64,000 nt of DNA from positions 41,835 to 105,834 of the forward strand of contig CAVRAZ010000012.1 of assembly GCA_963719135.1 (NCBI GenBank). The letters are read 5' to 3'. The translations under genes were made by a program, and so were the position numbers. The DNA comes from CAVRAZ01 sp963719135. Lineage in GTDB: Bacteria; Pseudomonadota; Gammaproteobacteria; DSM-19610. The first letter of the stretch is position 1, and each line of letters starts with the position of its first letter. Under the pieces are notes generated by a model, which was not told the DNA's origin, searched no databases, and saw nothing but the letters and a program-made list of their open reading frames with translations. This document shows positions 27,492 through 36,229 of this stretch, in pieces.

Positions 27492-28066
27492 TTAACGATT
27501 TATTAATGGCCCGGGACTTGGGAACCAAAGGCGGCCAACCTGGCAGTGAGCATCCCTGCGACAATGGCTAACCGGGGTGTCTTCGAATTTCTCGAGCTTG
27601 GCGAAAAAGGTTTTATGGTCGATGTAATGGGTACCGTCGCAGGAGAACGACATATTGATCATGCCGTTGATCAGGTTGACCGAGCCATTGCGAAGATAAA
27701 TGGTCTGGTCCGTCAGGCGCAGCCGCCGGAATTCCGCGAAAATACGTACGATGTCCTGCGGTACGATCAGCGACGTGCGGCCCGCGAAGTCGCCCTCGGG
27801 GAACCGGTCGAGGAAACCGTCCGCGAGCACTTCTTCACGGACGAATTTTTCGTAGCAGAAGGGATCGCGCGCAAACCAGCTGGTCAACTGGCTGGATGAA
27901 TAGTGGATTTTGGTATGAAACACTCCCTTGTGCGCCAGGAGTGCAACAGACAATTTCATGCACACGGTCAAATGTTTGTATCGAACAGGCTCTCCGCCCG
28001 TTGTTGCTGAAACAGCTGCCCGCGCACCGCTGGGTCACCCTTGATTTGAAGCCAACGATCAGGCAT
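27492..28066 (-). pseudogene. Hypothetical protein, probably frameshifted
   Basis: The main open frame (27492-27971) has a natural-looking composition (SWFARDPFCYEKFVREEVLA, DFAGRTSLIVPQDIVRIFAE, TDQTIYLRNGSVNLINGMIN). A better start, the ATG at 28066 six bases after AGGAG, opens MPDRWLQIKGDPAVRGQLFQ and ends FDTNI just where the main frame becomes plausible, so one base separates the two. Together they would give about 190 residues. No family is recognised. A plus-strand frame across the same DNA is judged the shadow. Confidence 0.4.
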
Positions 28067-28179
28067 TTCATGCTCCTCTCTGTGAAGAGAATATTATAGG
28101 CTCGGGGCGGTCCGGGATTCACCATAGTCTACAGATAAGTTCTGAAACATTTGTTAATATGCTGCGCAGACATCCGCGT

Positions 28180-28504
28180 CTATAACCAGCGCACCAGGTA
28201 ACAGATAAACTGGCCTTTGGGCGACTTCGATGGACCGACAACTGTGGCGGCATATATTTTGTTCTCCGGGTCGGCGGCGGCAAGGGTGGCCTGCCGGCTT
28301 GAAAACACGTCGACACATCCGGCCGGATAGCGTTTAAGCTTAGCCACGCCGTTTTTTTGGCATCGGCTGAGGCGCTGGTTGGTTTCCATCTGTCTCTTGG
28401 TAGGGAAATCGAGTGTGGCCAAATCGAATTGCCAGGACAGCTAAAGCAATAATCAATGCAGCACCAGCAATACCTGACATTCTCCATTTATCGAGGTTTT
28501 TCAT
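28180..28504 (-). pseudogene. Small membrane-anchored protein, frameshifted at an A7 tract
   Basis: From the ATG at 28504 the frame gives MKNLDKWRMSGIAGAALIIA then LAVLAIRF, a membrane anchor, and ends about 54 codons on just after a run of seven A (minus strand, near 28350). The -1/+1 frame then reads NGVAKLKRYPAGCVDVFSSR and ENKIYAATVVGPSKSPKGQF to the stop at 28180. A single A difference would restore a ~110-residue protein. No family recognised. Confidence 0.45.
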
Positions 28505-28724
28505 GGCGAGAATCAGATACCGTGCTAGGGCAACAATATGCTATCTGCGGAGGCATTCGTACAGGCAACTTTCCTGAATCAAGATAGATTGCGATGCCCA
28601 AAGCATTCGCTACGCTCGCGGGGCAAGCTTTCGGGGTACGGTGTCTTGAGTTTGGTAACGGACATTGCCATTCGGCGTGAGCGACAGCCGCTTTTCCGAG
28701 ACCGCAGGCCGCCGCAAGGTTCTG

Positions 28725-28877
28725 CAATCGGGCGGTGATGCGAGCGGCGTTTGCCGACAGCGGGCCGTAGCTGACGCAGAGACGTTCCGGTCGACCAGGT
28801 GCAGGCGGCACCTCGATTGCGGTTCGATCCGGGAAGCGACGGGCGGCGTTATCGAAGATTTGCGGCAGGGCCTTCAA
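28725..28877 (-). pseudogene. N-terminal fragment of an AMP-dependent (adenylation) enzyme
   Basis: The frame starting at 28877 gives LPQIFDNAARRFPDRTAIEV, then PGRPERLCVSYGPLSANAAR, the standard N-terminus of ANL-superfamily adenylation domains. Similarity ends within about 55 residues and the remaining ~450 are missing. It overlaps the end of the antiporter gene by 29 bp, suggesting it was translationally linked to it. Confidence 0.5.
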
Positions 28878-30033
28878 TGCCCGCGGGCCCGCCCAGCCTG
28901 TGCGCCAGGGCGATCCAGGCCGGGCTCAAGGTGAGCGTGATGGCGATCGTCGCCACCGTCGACTGGTACGCGAAGTCGGCGATGATCCCCGCCTGCACCC
29001 CGATTGCCGCCAGCAGGAAGCTCAACTCACCGATTTGCGCCAGCATTGCCGCGGCGTAGATGCTCTCGGTCCATGGCTCACCGAGCCCGCGCAGGATCGC
29101 GGTGTTGATGATGGTGTTGGTGCCGAAGACAAGCAGCACGAGCAAGCCCACGCTGAACCAGTACTCGCGAAGAAACTCGATGTCGATCATCATCCCGATC
29201 GAGACGAAAAACGCTCCCACGAAGAGCATGCGGAACGGGCCGAGGCTGTGGTGAATCCAACGCGTCTGCCGCGTGGCATTCGCGAAGATGCCGGCGACGA
29301 ACGCGCCAAGGGCAGTTGAGAGACCCGTCAGGCCGGTGACGAATGCGAGCCCGAAGCACAGCAGCAGGCCCACGAGGAAACGGCTCTCCTCGTCGCGCTC
29401 CACGATCTGGCGCAGAACCCGTGGCAGCTCGCGCCGCTTGAACACCCACAAGCTCAGCAGCACGATGAGCAAGATCCCGAGGGCCTGGAGGACGAGGCTG
29501 CCGATGGTTGGGGCGTCGGTGCCCAGGAAGCTGAGGATGACGAGCATGGGGATCAGCGCCAGGTCCTGCACGAGCAGAATGCCCGTGATGTCGCGACCCA
29601 GGTCGCTGTCGAGCTCACGGCGCTCGCGCAGGAGTTGGAGGACCACGGCGGTGCTGCTGAGGCTGATGACGAAGCCGAGCAGGACGATGCGCGGCAGTGG
29701 CCAGCCCAGGGGGATTCCCACGGCAAACAGGGCGGCGACGCTCACGCCAATCTGGAGGGCCGTGCCCAACACCGGCAAACGCCAGCCGCGAATGAGCGCC
29801 GGTACGTCGACCTCCATGCCCACGAAGAACAGTAGCAGCACCACCCCGACCGAGCCGAGGTGCGACATCGTGTCCACGTCTTCGACGAGCGCGAGCCCGT
29901 GCGGGCCGACGAGAACCCCGCCGAGGATGAACGCGACGACGTGCGGCTGGTTGAGTTTGCGCAGGGCGAATGCAACGAGCAGGACGATGACGACGATGCC
30001 ACAAAGCGGCGTGATGATCGGGTCCAGGTGCAT
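28849..30033 (-). CDS. CPA2-family monovalent cation:proton antiporter
   Basis: 394 residues with about 12 membrane segments from residue 8 onward, ending shortly after the last helix. The CPA2 pattern is clear: VAFILGGVLVGPHGLAL, GVVLLLFFVGMEVDVPAL, FVISLSSTAVVLQLLRER, GRDITGILLVQDLALIPMLV and GAFVAGIFANATRQ. It lacks the cytosolic RCK/TrkA-N regulatory domain of KefB/C, so it is a short form. It should exchange K+ or Na+ for H+ across the inner membrane. It lies between guaA fragments 2 and 3. Confidence 0.88.
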   Translation of the reverse strand: MHLDPIITPLCGIVVIVLLVAFALRKLNQPHVVAFILGGVLVGPHGLALVEDVDTMSHLGSVGVVLLLFFVGMEVDVPALIRGWRLPVLGTALQIGVSVAALFAVGIPLGWPLPRIVLLGFVISLSSTAVVLQLLRERRELDSDLGRDITGILLVQDLALIPMLVILSFLGTDAPTIGSLVLQALGILLIVLLSLWVFKRRELPRVLRQIVERDEESRFLVGLLLCFGLAFVTGLTGLSTALGAFVAGIFANATRQTRWIHHSLGPFRMLFVGAFFVSIGMMIDIEFLREYWFSVGLLVLLVFGTNTIINTAILRGLGEPWTESIYAAAMLAQIGELSFLLAAIGVQAGIIADFAYQSTVATIAITLTLSPAWIALAHRLGGPAGIEGPAANLR

Positions 30034-30154
30034 GAGCCGCCGATGATGCCAGCGCGGCCCGCTCGTGTTGAGGGAGCCCAGGAGCCGAGGTGAAATCGCA
30101 CCCTGACGGTGTCAGTCCACGCCCGGCTCCGACATCCTGCGAGCGCCCTCCGCC

Positions 30155-30640
30155 CTACGTCGTCTCGAAGACGATCAGGCTGATCGTCTGATTACCGCTC
30201 TCCTCGATCGCGAGAATCTCCAGCTCGTACTCCGTTCCCGGGTCCATGAACTCCGGCGCCACGCTGAGACCCGTCGTCTCGGGACTCACGTCGACGCTGT
30301 AGACGCGCAGGGGATCCGCACGGGTGACGATGACCTGGTAGCCGATGATCTTGACGGGTTGTTGCGGCGGATTGAGCCGCGTCGTCATGGTCACCGCATC
30401 CCAGGTGATGAACACGTTCGCCGGGTCGACCACCTCGCCCTCCAACGGCGAGGTGACCACCGGGCCGGCCGGAATAGACGTGCGTGAACATCGTCTCGCC
30501 GTCCTGCTCGAATCCGTCGAGCGTGATCGTCTCAAACTCGTATTCGCTCTCGGGAAATCGGTCGAAGAACTGCTCGGGCGAGAACTCGCTGAGCGGCGGC
30601 TCGGCGCTCTCGGAGTATAGGCGGAATAAACGCCCTTTTC
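30155..30640 (-). pseudogene. Fragment of a fibronectin type III-like protein, frameshifted
   Basis: The C-terminal frame (30155 to about 30480) is a single Fn3-like beta-sandwich: NVFITWDAVTMTTRLNPPQQ, VKIIGYQVIVTRADP and LAPEFMDPGTEYELEI-like APEFMDPGTEYELEILAIEE. Upstream the coding sense continues in a different frame (EFSPEQFFDRFPESEYEFET, ITLDGFEQDGETMFTHV), so one indel near 30478 separates them. The 5' part is missing, replaced by the DNA leading to guaA fragment 3. Function unknown; the domain binds ligands or spans secreted proteins. Confidence 0.5.
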
Positions 30641-30768
30641 ATCTCTCTTCAACGGATCATCCACGGGTAACGAAGGGACCTGCGCCCTGCCACCGCCGCG
30701 AAGTCCTGCGTTATTCCGCACTCACTATCCAACTATTCGCCCTCGCCCGTACCACTTGTACGGCCCAC

Positions 30769-31357
30769 TGGCTGGCGCAGGGCACCATCTACCCCGATGT
30801 GATCGAGTCCGCCGGCGCCAAGACCGGCAAGGCGCACCTCATCAAGTCGCACCACAACGTCGGCGGTCTGCCTGCATACATGAAACTCAAGCCGCTCGAG
30901 CCCTTGCGCGAACTGTTCAAGGACGAGGTGCGCAAGCTCGGCGTGGAACTCGGTCTGCCTTACGACATGGTCTACCGGCACCCGTTCCCCGGGCCAGGTC
31001 TGGGGGTGCGCATACTCGGCAAAGTCGGAAAACGAGCACGCCGACCTGCTGCGGCTGGCCGACCATATCTTCATCAAGGAGCTTCGGAAGCATGATCTTT
31101 ACAACAAGACCAGCCAGGCGTTCGCCGTGTTCCTGCCGGTGAAGTCGGTGGGTGTGACCGGCGACGGCCGCCGCTACGACTATGTGGTCGCGCTGCGTGC
31201 GGTCGAAACCATCGATTTCATGACAGCGCGCTGGGCACACCTGCCGTACGAGTTTCTCGACCTCGTGTCACGGCGGATTATCGATGAGATACCGGGTATC
31301 TCGCGCGTGACCTACGACATTTCCAGCAAGCCTCCTGCAACGATCGAGTGGGAGTGA
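30769..31357 (+). pseudogene. guaA': guaA 3' fragment, copy 3
   Basis: Collinear with guaA 14778-15365 (from codons WLAQGTIYPD) with one extra G near 31030 that shifts the frame between LGVRILGKV and the ADLLRLADHIF region. It is more diverged than copy 2 (for example LPAYMKLKPLEPL for LPEHMKLKLVEPL), but again many differences are synonymous. It ends ATIEWE with a TGA stop. It marks the outer edge of the second accessory interval; IS66 sits 35 bp beyond. Confidence 0.88.
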
Positions 31358-31399
31358 CAGGAATTGACAACAAATTGAAATATAATAACTAAATGTCTC

Positions 31400-33129
31400 G
31401 TAACTATTCAGTCCATTCTGCCACGATCAGCTATTTTGGACCTCGTCCATCCTCATAAAATCCGGATCCTTGCCCTGGAAAAGCAGTGTCAATGCGTGAG
31501 TAGCCGTCATGCCCTGCTTGCGACACGTTGACAGGTAACTGCGAACCCGACAGAAGATCTTTGCTCCCTCCGTGGAGCGGAAGCAACCTGAGATCTTCTG
31601 CTGCACCTTGGTCATGCGCAGATCGTTCTCACCCTGATTGTTGGTGAAGGGGACACTCTCCACCTCCATGAAGCGCAGGACGTTCTTGCTCGAAGTCGCG
31701 CAATCGCTCCAGCAGGTTTCTGGCCTTCGATCGTTTGAGCCGGCCCCGTTTTCCCTGCCGTTGACGTTCATCGGGCGGTGGACATTCGGTCTCCGCCTTT
31801 TTAAGTAGCCGTCGATATCGACGGCGCCACCGTGTGGCCTCACCCACTGGTAAACAACCCCCGGCATCCGTTACCGCTGTTGCGAGTTCGATCAGCAAGG
31901 CCTGCATCTCCCTGGCCCACTGCTGCTGATCCTGTTCCCAGGCTCGCTCCAGTTCTCGGAGGTGATGGGCATTGCACAGGGCATGGGTGCAGTCGTAATG
32001 GTAGTACGGCTTCCAGTGATCATGGCACAACACGCCCTTGAAGAAGGGCAGGATGCCCATCTCATCCATGGCATCAAGACCCCGCCTGGCGTGGGGATAG
32101 AACCAGGTCAGTGAGGCGTTGGAGGCACAGTGCAGCCACTGGCGCTTCCCGCCGATGTTGATGCCGGTCTCATCGGCATGCAGGAGGTCAGAGCGGGCAA
32201 GCTGGGTCTTTGCCCACTGCTCGAAGGACGCCAGCCCTTCATAGGCTTCTTTGTTGAAGTTGAAGACCGAGCCCGCACTGACCGGAATATGCATCTGATC
32301 CTGGAAGTGATCGCGTATCCGATCATAGGGAATCAGCTGGTGCTGGGACATATAGACGGCATTTGCCTTCAGGTTGAGGCCATACTGCACCGGCCGATTC
32401 ACCCCCTCCGGAAAAGCGGCCACAAATCGATTTCCCTGGTTGTCCTCAAGAATCTGTGCCTGGTATTCGATCACGAACCGCGAGATGTCGATATCAATGA
32501 CCTGGCGACTTTCATGGCCTGCCTCCCGATACGATGATCCCTTGGGGAGCGTGCGACGGTCGATGGTCAGAACTTCCACCTCGTCCGGATCAGCCACCGG
32601 CTGCAAGGTGATCCCATTACGCCCCTTCTGCCCTCCCGGCTTCCTGCTGCTTTGTCCCCGCCGGCTCGATTTCTTCCGGTTTGGATCCGCGGAGGGTGGC
32701 TTGCTGCTGTTCTTGCTGTTGAGGGTCGTGCGGTTGAGCAGCAGGGTCACCAGAACAAGCAATACTTCCAGCGCCGAGCGCAGTGCAGGCGAAAGATCTT
32801 TCTCCTGCTCGAGAAGTTCCTTGACTGAGTTGATCGATGAATCAACGTCAATAGCGTCTAGCTTCAACCGCCCGCATCTCACATGATCTTGAGTGAGATC
32901 ATTATCGCACGGGTTTTCAGGACGAAATTTTAGCGTCTGTCAGCTAATCTGAGGCGTTTTGTAAAATGACCTCGCGTCGTCGATGACGTTGCTCGCAAAC
33001 AGCCATTAGCGAGCTTCTTGTGGCTTAGTGGGGTGGCTATAATGATGAGTGACACACCCTCACTGAAACAGAAAATATTGCGCTAAAACCTTGTCAAGCA
33101 CTTTCTTCAGTTTTTAACTGAATAGTTAC
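31400..33129 (-). mobile_element. IS66-family element (single-ORF, ISBst12-like), complete
   Basis: The ends are exact 13-bp inverted repeats, GTAACTATTCAGT (31400-31412) and ACTGAATAGTTAC (33117-33129). They begin with GTAA as is usual in IS66. The element is flanked by the 8-bp direct repeat AATGTCTC (31392-31399 and 33130-33137), the expected target duplication. Length is 1,730 bp and there is no tnpA/tnpB, which fits the ISBst12 subgroup. Confidence 0.9.
31427..32882 (-). CDS. IS66 transposase, one-base frameshift near 31690
   Basis: The N-terminal part (about 1-100) has the coiled coil, SKNSSKPPSADPNRKKSSRR and GGQKGRNG zinc-region of IS66 TnpC. The catalytic core shows LHADETGINIGGKRQWLHCA (first Asp), GVLCHDHWKPYYHYDCTHAL (second Asp) and CNAHHLRELE. 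Near 31690 the first frame ends (LRDFEQERPALHGG) and the family C-terminus continues in another frame: FTNNQGENDLRMTKVQQKIS with the catalytic Glu, then FCRVRSYLSTCRKQG. The shift would inactivate it unless it is a sequence error. Confidence 0.85.
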
Positions 33130-33137
33130 AATGTCTC

Positions 33138-33552
33138 TAATCTAGAATATAATCTGCATCATCAATGGTATTTTTCATGGCACTTTCCGCACGTTGACAC
33201 GGAAAATGCCTCAATACCATGGGGAGCTTAATGCTGTGGCCATGGTATTGTGGATGCGCGATAAGCTGGCATTTTGCAGAGAATGGATTTGCACCGGGAT
33301 ACTTCCTACCAGAGTTCCATCCTCCACGATTGACACCAATATCGATTCCTAGTACCGGTGCTGTTGGACCTGGAGTAAATCAGCTATGGGGCGAAAAGAG
33401 CGTTTGTAGTTCTTATACTCTGTAGCCTCATCAGTTAGATTTCGATTTCTCTAGAATCGTTTCTGCTTGGATGGCTGACCTGCCTGAACACGAGAACGAT
33501 TGTTCTGTTTGGCTGCGGAAACCAAATACAAACTATAAGTGTTGTTCTTGCA
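33138..33552. other. AT-rich stretch without a clear gene
   Basis: A 68-codon frame (33219-33425) has no family resemblance and no ribosome site. Low GC compared with the backbone. Confidence 0.35.
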
Positions 33553-33732
33553 TATTCCGGCCCAAGCTGAACACTCATTCCGGTTCAACGTGAACACCGA
33601 TTCCGGTCGAACGTGAACACGCATTCTGCTTCAAGGTGAACACGTTTCCGGATTTTCCGGAATCACTGTTCATCATCCCGGAATGGGTGTTCACGTTCAA
33701 CCGGAATCCTTCCCAACGCATTGTTGTTCAAT
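33553..33732. repeat. 180-bp MITE-like element, copy 1
   Basis: The element contains several direct repeats of a ~24-bp unit (ATTCCGGTTCAACGTGAACA type) and one inverted copy (GTGTTCACGTTCAACCGGAA). It recurs at 46351-46530 in the same orientation with equal length and ends (TATTCCGGCCCAAG...TTCCCAACGCATTGT). Arrays of such subterminal sites resemble transposase-binding ends of IS21-type elements. Confidence 0.6.
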
Positions 33733-33769
33733 CCGTTTGGTATGCTCTTCCGCTTTTCGGGAGCGGTCA

Positions 33770-34564
33770 TGCCAGCCAAGAGGACGACAATGCGAAAAAT
33801 ACGAGAGGTTCTATGCGGGCCGGTTTCAGGAGTTGCTCGAACTCCTCGAACTAGATCGCTACGCCATGTGGCATTGCCGGCGTTACGGGGTTGAGGCCCT
33901 CCTGGCCTTGGGCAGGAGGGCGGATGCCGTCCAGTACGCTGAGGCCTCGCGGGGGCTGAACCAGCCGGACTCCGTGATCGACCGGGTCTGCGAGGAGATT
34001 CTGATCTCATCCGGCATGCATGAGGAGGCCTACCGGCGCTATGGATTGGGCGCAGCGGTTGGCAATTCCTACATCGCCCGGTTTCGCGTGGTCGCGAAAC
34101 GCTACTCAATGAAGGATAAATCACAGATTCTGGGTGACCTCATCGCCACGACGCCGGGAGAAGAGGGTAAGTGGTTCGCGACCGCAAAGGAACTCGAGCT
34201 CTATGATCTGGCGTTGGATCTGGCCAACCGGAGTCCCTGTGATCCGAAAACACTGACAAGGGCGGCCAGGGATTACCTAGATACGGCGCCGGTATTTGCC
34301 CTGGGTTCCGCCATGGCGGCACTTCGCTGGTTGAGTGAGGGATGGGGTTACGAGGTGACTAGTGTCGATGTGGTCGAGACCTACGACCGGGCGATGGACG
34401 CTGCGGCCAGGTTGAATAGCATTGACGACGTGACCGGGCGGATTCGGCAACTCGTTGAGGCGAGTGACAATGCCTCGACACAGTTTGTTCGACAGACCTT
34501 GCAGGGGAGTACCGTGCAACCGGACAGGCAATTGCACTGCGGCATAGTGGTATATCATAGATAA
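33770..34564 (+). pseudogene. Hypothetical protein, 5' truncated at the 180-bp element
   Basis: An open frame of ~260 codons runs out of the repeat without a natural start. Protein-like sequence begins near FYAGRFQELLELLELDRYAM and continues with helical repeats (RYGVEALLALGRRADAVQYA, VCEEILISSGMHEEAYRRYG, YLDTAPVFALGSAMAALRWL). The helix-pair pattern is TPR-like. The N-terminal part appears replaced by the mobile element. I do not recognise the family. Confidence 0.5.
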
Positions 34565-34673
34565 ATCAATTGGATATGCGTTAATTGTCAACTGTTCAGA
34601 GGCCGGATTCGGTTGCCACTCCTTGGAAAACTCTTTGTGCGGGCATTGCTTAAGGTAACATAAACGCTACTAT

Positions 34674-35015
34674 ATGGATCATATGATAGAGGTTAGAGAA
34701 TACCTCGATGCTGAGGGAAACAGTCCTTATGCCAAATGGTTCGATCGTTTGAATGTGACCGCTGCGGTCAAGGTGACGACAGCCGTCCATCGGATGGAGC
34801 AGGGTAACTTCTCTAATGTGAAAGGTGTGGGTGCTGGTGTCTACGAGTACCGAATCGATTTTGGTCCTGGATATCGGATTTACTTTGGCAAGGATGGGGA
34901 CCAGTTGGTGATATTGCTCGCGGGTGGTACCAAGAAGCGCCAGGACGCAGATATTGCTGCCGCAAAACGGCACTGGCACGACTATAAGCGCCGGAAACGG
35001 CAAGAGGTGACATGA
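34674..35015 (+). CDS. RelE/ParE-superfamily toxin (addiction-module killer type)
   Basis: 113 residues (ATG 34674; a second ATG at 34683 is equally good). The sequence IEVREYLDAEGNSPYAKWFD, AVHRMEQGNFSNVKGVGAGV, YEYRIDFGPGYRIYFGKDGD and LILLAGGTKKRQ-like LLAGGTKKRQDADIAAAKRH is that of the 'addiction module killer' RelE-like proteins. It would act as a ribosome-dependent mRNase or similar. The antitoxin gene overlaps its stop codon. Confidence 0.85.
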   Translation: MDHMIEVREYLDAEGNSPYAKWFDRLNVTAAVKVTTAVHRMEQGNFSNVKGVGAGVYEYRIDFGPGYRIYFGKDGDQLVILLAGGTKKRQDADIAAAKRHWHDYKRRKRQEVT

Positions 35016-35338
35016 TGGCTTTGACGAGAGATTTCAAGGACACCATACAGGCACGCGCCCAACGGGATCCGGCGTTTCGCAAGGCCCTGCTGCAAGAAGG
35101 GGTCGAATGCCTGCTCGCCGGTGATGTCGATACTGGCAAGGCAGTGCTGCGTGACTATATCAACGCGACGATCGGGTTCGAGGAACTCTCCAGGGTCGTC
35201 GATAAATCGAGCAAGAGCCTCATGCGCATGTTCGGGCCAAAAGGGAACCCCCAGGCGAGCAACTTGTTTGCGGTGATCCATTACCTGCAGGAGCAGGAGG
35301 GCATACACCTGGAAGTCAAAGCTCGGAAGGTAGCCTAG
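35012..35338 (+). CDS. Antitoxin of the RelE-like pair, HTH type
   Basis: 108 residues, starting ATGATG over the toxin stop (35012 or 35015). Features are ALLQEGVECLLAGDVDTGKA, the Y-I-N-x-T-I-G-F helix, and the HTH around ELSRVVDKSSKSLMRMFGPK, GNPQASNLFAVIHYLQEQEG. This is the usual antitoxin found with addiction-module killer toxins. It should bind the toxin and repress the operon. Toxin-first order resembles higBA. Confidence 0.82.
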   Translation: MMALTRDFKDTIQARAQRDPAFRKALLQEGVECLLAGDVDTGKAVLRDYINATIGFEELSRVVDKSSKSLMRMFGPKGNPQASNLFAVIHYLQEQEGIHLEVKARKVA

Positions 35339-35518
35339 GGTGCTGCATGGCAGTGTTCAATCGGCAATTTTTTCGAGCATTTTGAAGGATTTTCTGAACA
35401 TGGCATTTTTCATGGTATTACCACATACACAAACAACTAAGCCATGGATATTAAAACGAAAAAATGGCTCGTTTACAATCGAGTTGGGAGTAAAACCATG
35501 AGGACGATACATCAGTTC
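35339..35518. other. Spacer with a guaA-end-like sequence
   Basis: Between the antitoxin and kdpE. Bases 35478-35492 (ATCGAGTTGGGAGTA) differ from the guaA terminus ATCGAGTGGGAGTAG by one inserted T and the end. No gene seen. Confidence 0.35.
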
Positions 35519-36229
35519 TCAATCGCGTCGGCGGTCGATAAAACGATAGCCGACGGCAGGTTCCGTCTGCAAATATCGCGGCTCGTCGGAGTCATCCTGG
35601 AGTTTTTGCCGGAGTCTGCCGACGAAGTTGCGCAGATAGTGTGTATCGTCAGCATGCGTCGGCCCCCATATCTCACGCAGAAGTTGTGTCTGCGTAATGA
35701 CCTGACCGGGATGCGAGACCAGCATTTTGAGAATGGAAAACTCTTTACGTGTGAGGTGGACCGGTTCGCCCCTCACGGATACCAGCCGTTTGACCAAGTC
35801 GATATGGAGATATCCGTCATCGTAAATCCCTGCATCGGGTTTCTCCGCCGTCCTGGGCAAACGCAACAAATTACGAACGCGCGCCAGGAATTCCTGAATG
35901 CCGAACGGTTTGGTCACATAGTCGTTGGCGCCGGCATCCAGTACGGCCACTTTCTCACTCTCTGACGCCCTTACCGACAGGATAATGACCGGTACCGTTG
36001 ACCAGTGACGCAGTTCATTGAGTACGGATTTGCCATCGGCATCGGGAAGACCCAGGTCGAGCACGATCAAATCCGGCGTGTGGGTCGCCGCGAGCTCGAT
36101 GCCCTTCCCGGCGGTTTCCGCCTCGATTACCTGGTAACCCTGGCTCTTGAGACTGATACGAAGAAATCGCCGAATCTGTTTCTCATCGTCGATGATGAGG
36201 ATCCGTGTGCGTGGTGTGCTTTCAGTCAC
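35519..36229 (-). CDS. kdpE: KdpE response regulator
   Basis: 236 residues. The receiver domain (ILIIDDEKQIRRFLRISLKS, phospho-acceptor Asp in LIVLDLGLPDADG, Thr/Ser in VIILSVRA, Lys in DYVTKPFG) is followed by an OmpR-type winged helix (LVSVRGEPVHLTRKEFSILK, HYLRNFVGRLRQKL). It activates kdpFABC when K+ is limiting. The start overlaps kdpD by 4 bp. Confidence 0.95.
   Translation of the reverse strand: MTESTPRTRILIIDDEKQIRRFLRISLKSQGYQVIEAETAGKGIELAATHTPDLIVLDLGLPDADGKSVLNELRHWSTVPVIILSVRASESEKVAVLDAGANDYVTKPFGIQEFLARVRNLLRLPRTAEKPDAGIYDDGYLHIDLVKRLVSVRGEPVHLTRKEFSILKMLVSHPGQVITQTQLLREIWGPTHADDTHYLRNFVGRLRQKLQDDSDEPRYLQTEPAVGYRFIDRRRD

Noticed and set aside
27546..27899. 117-codon plus ORF opposite the 27.5-28.0 kb gene
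   Set aside because: The minus strand has a ribosome site and more natural composition; not fully excluded.
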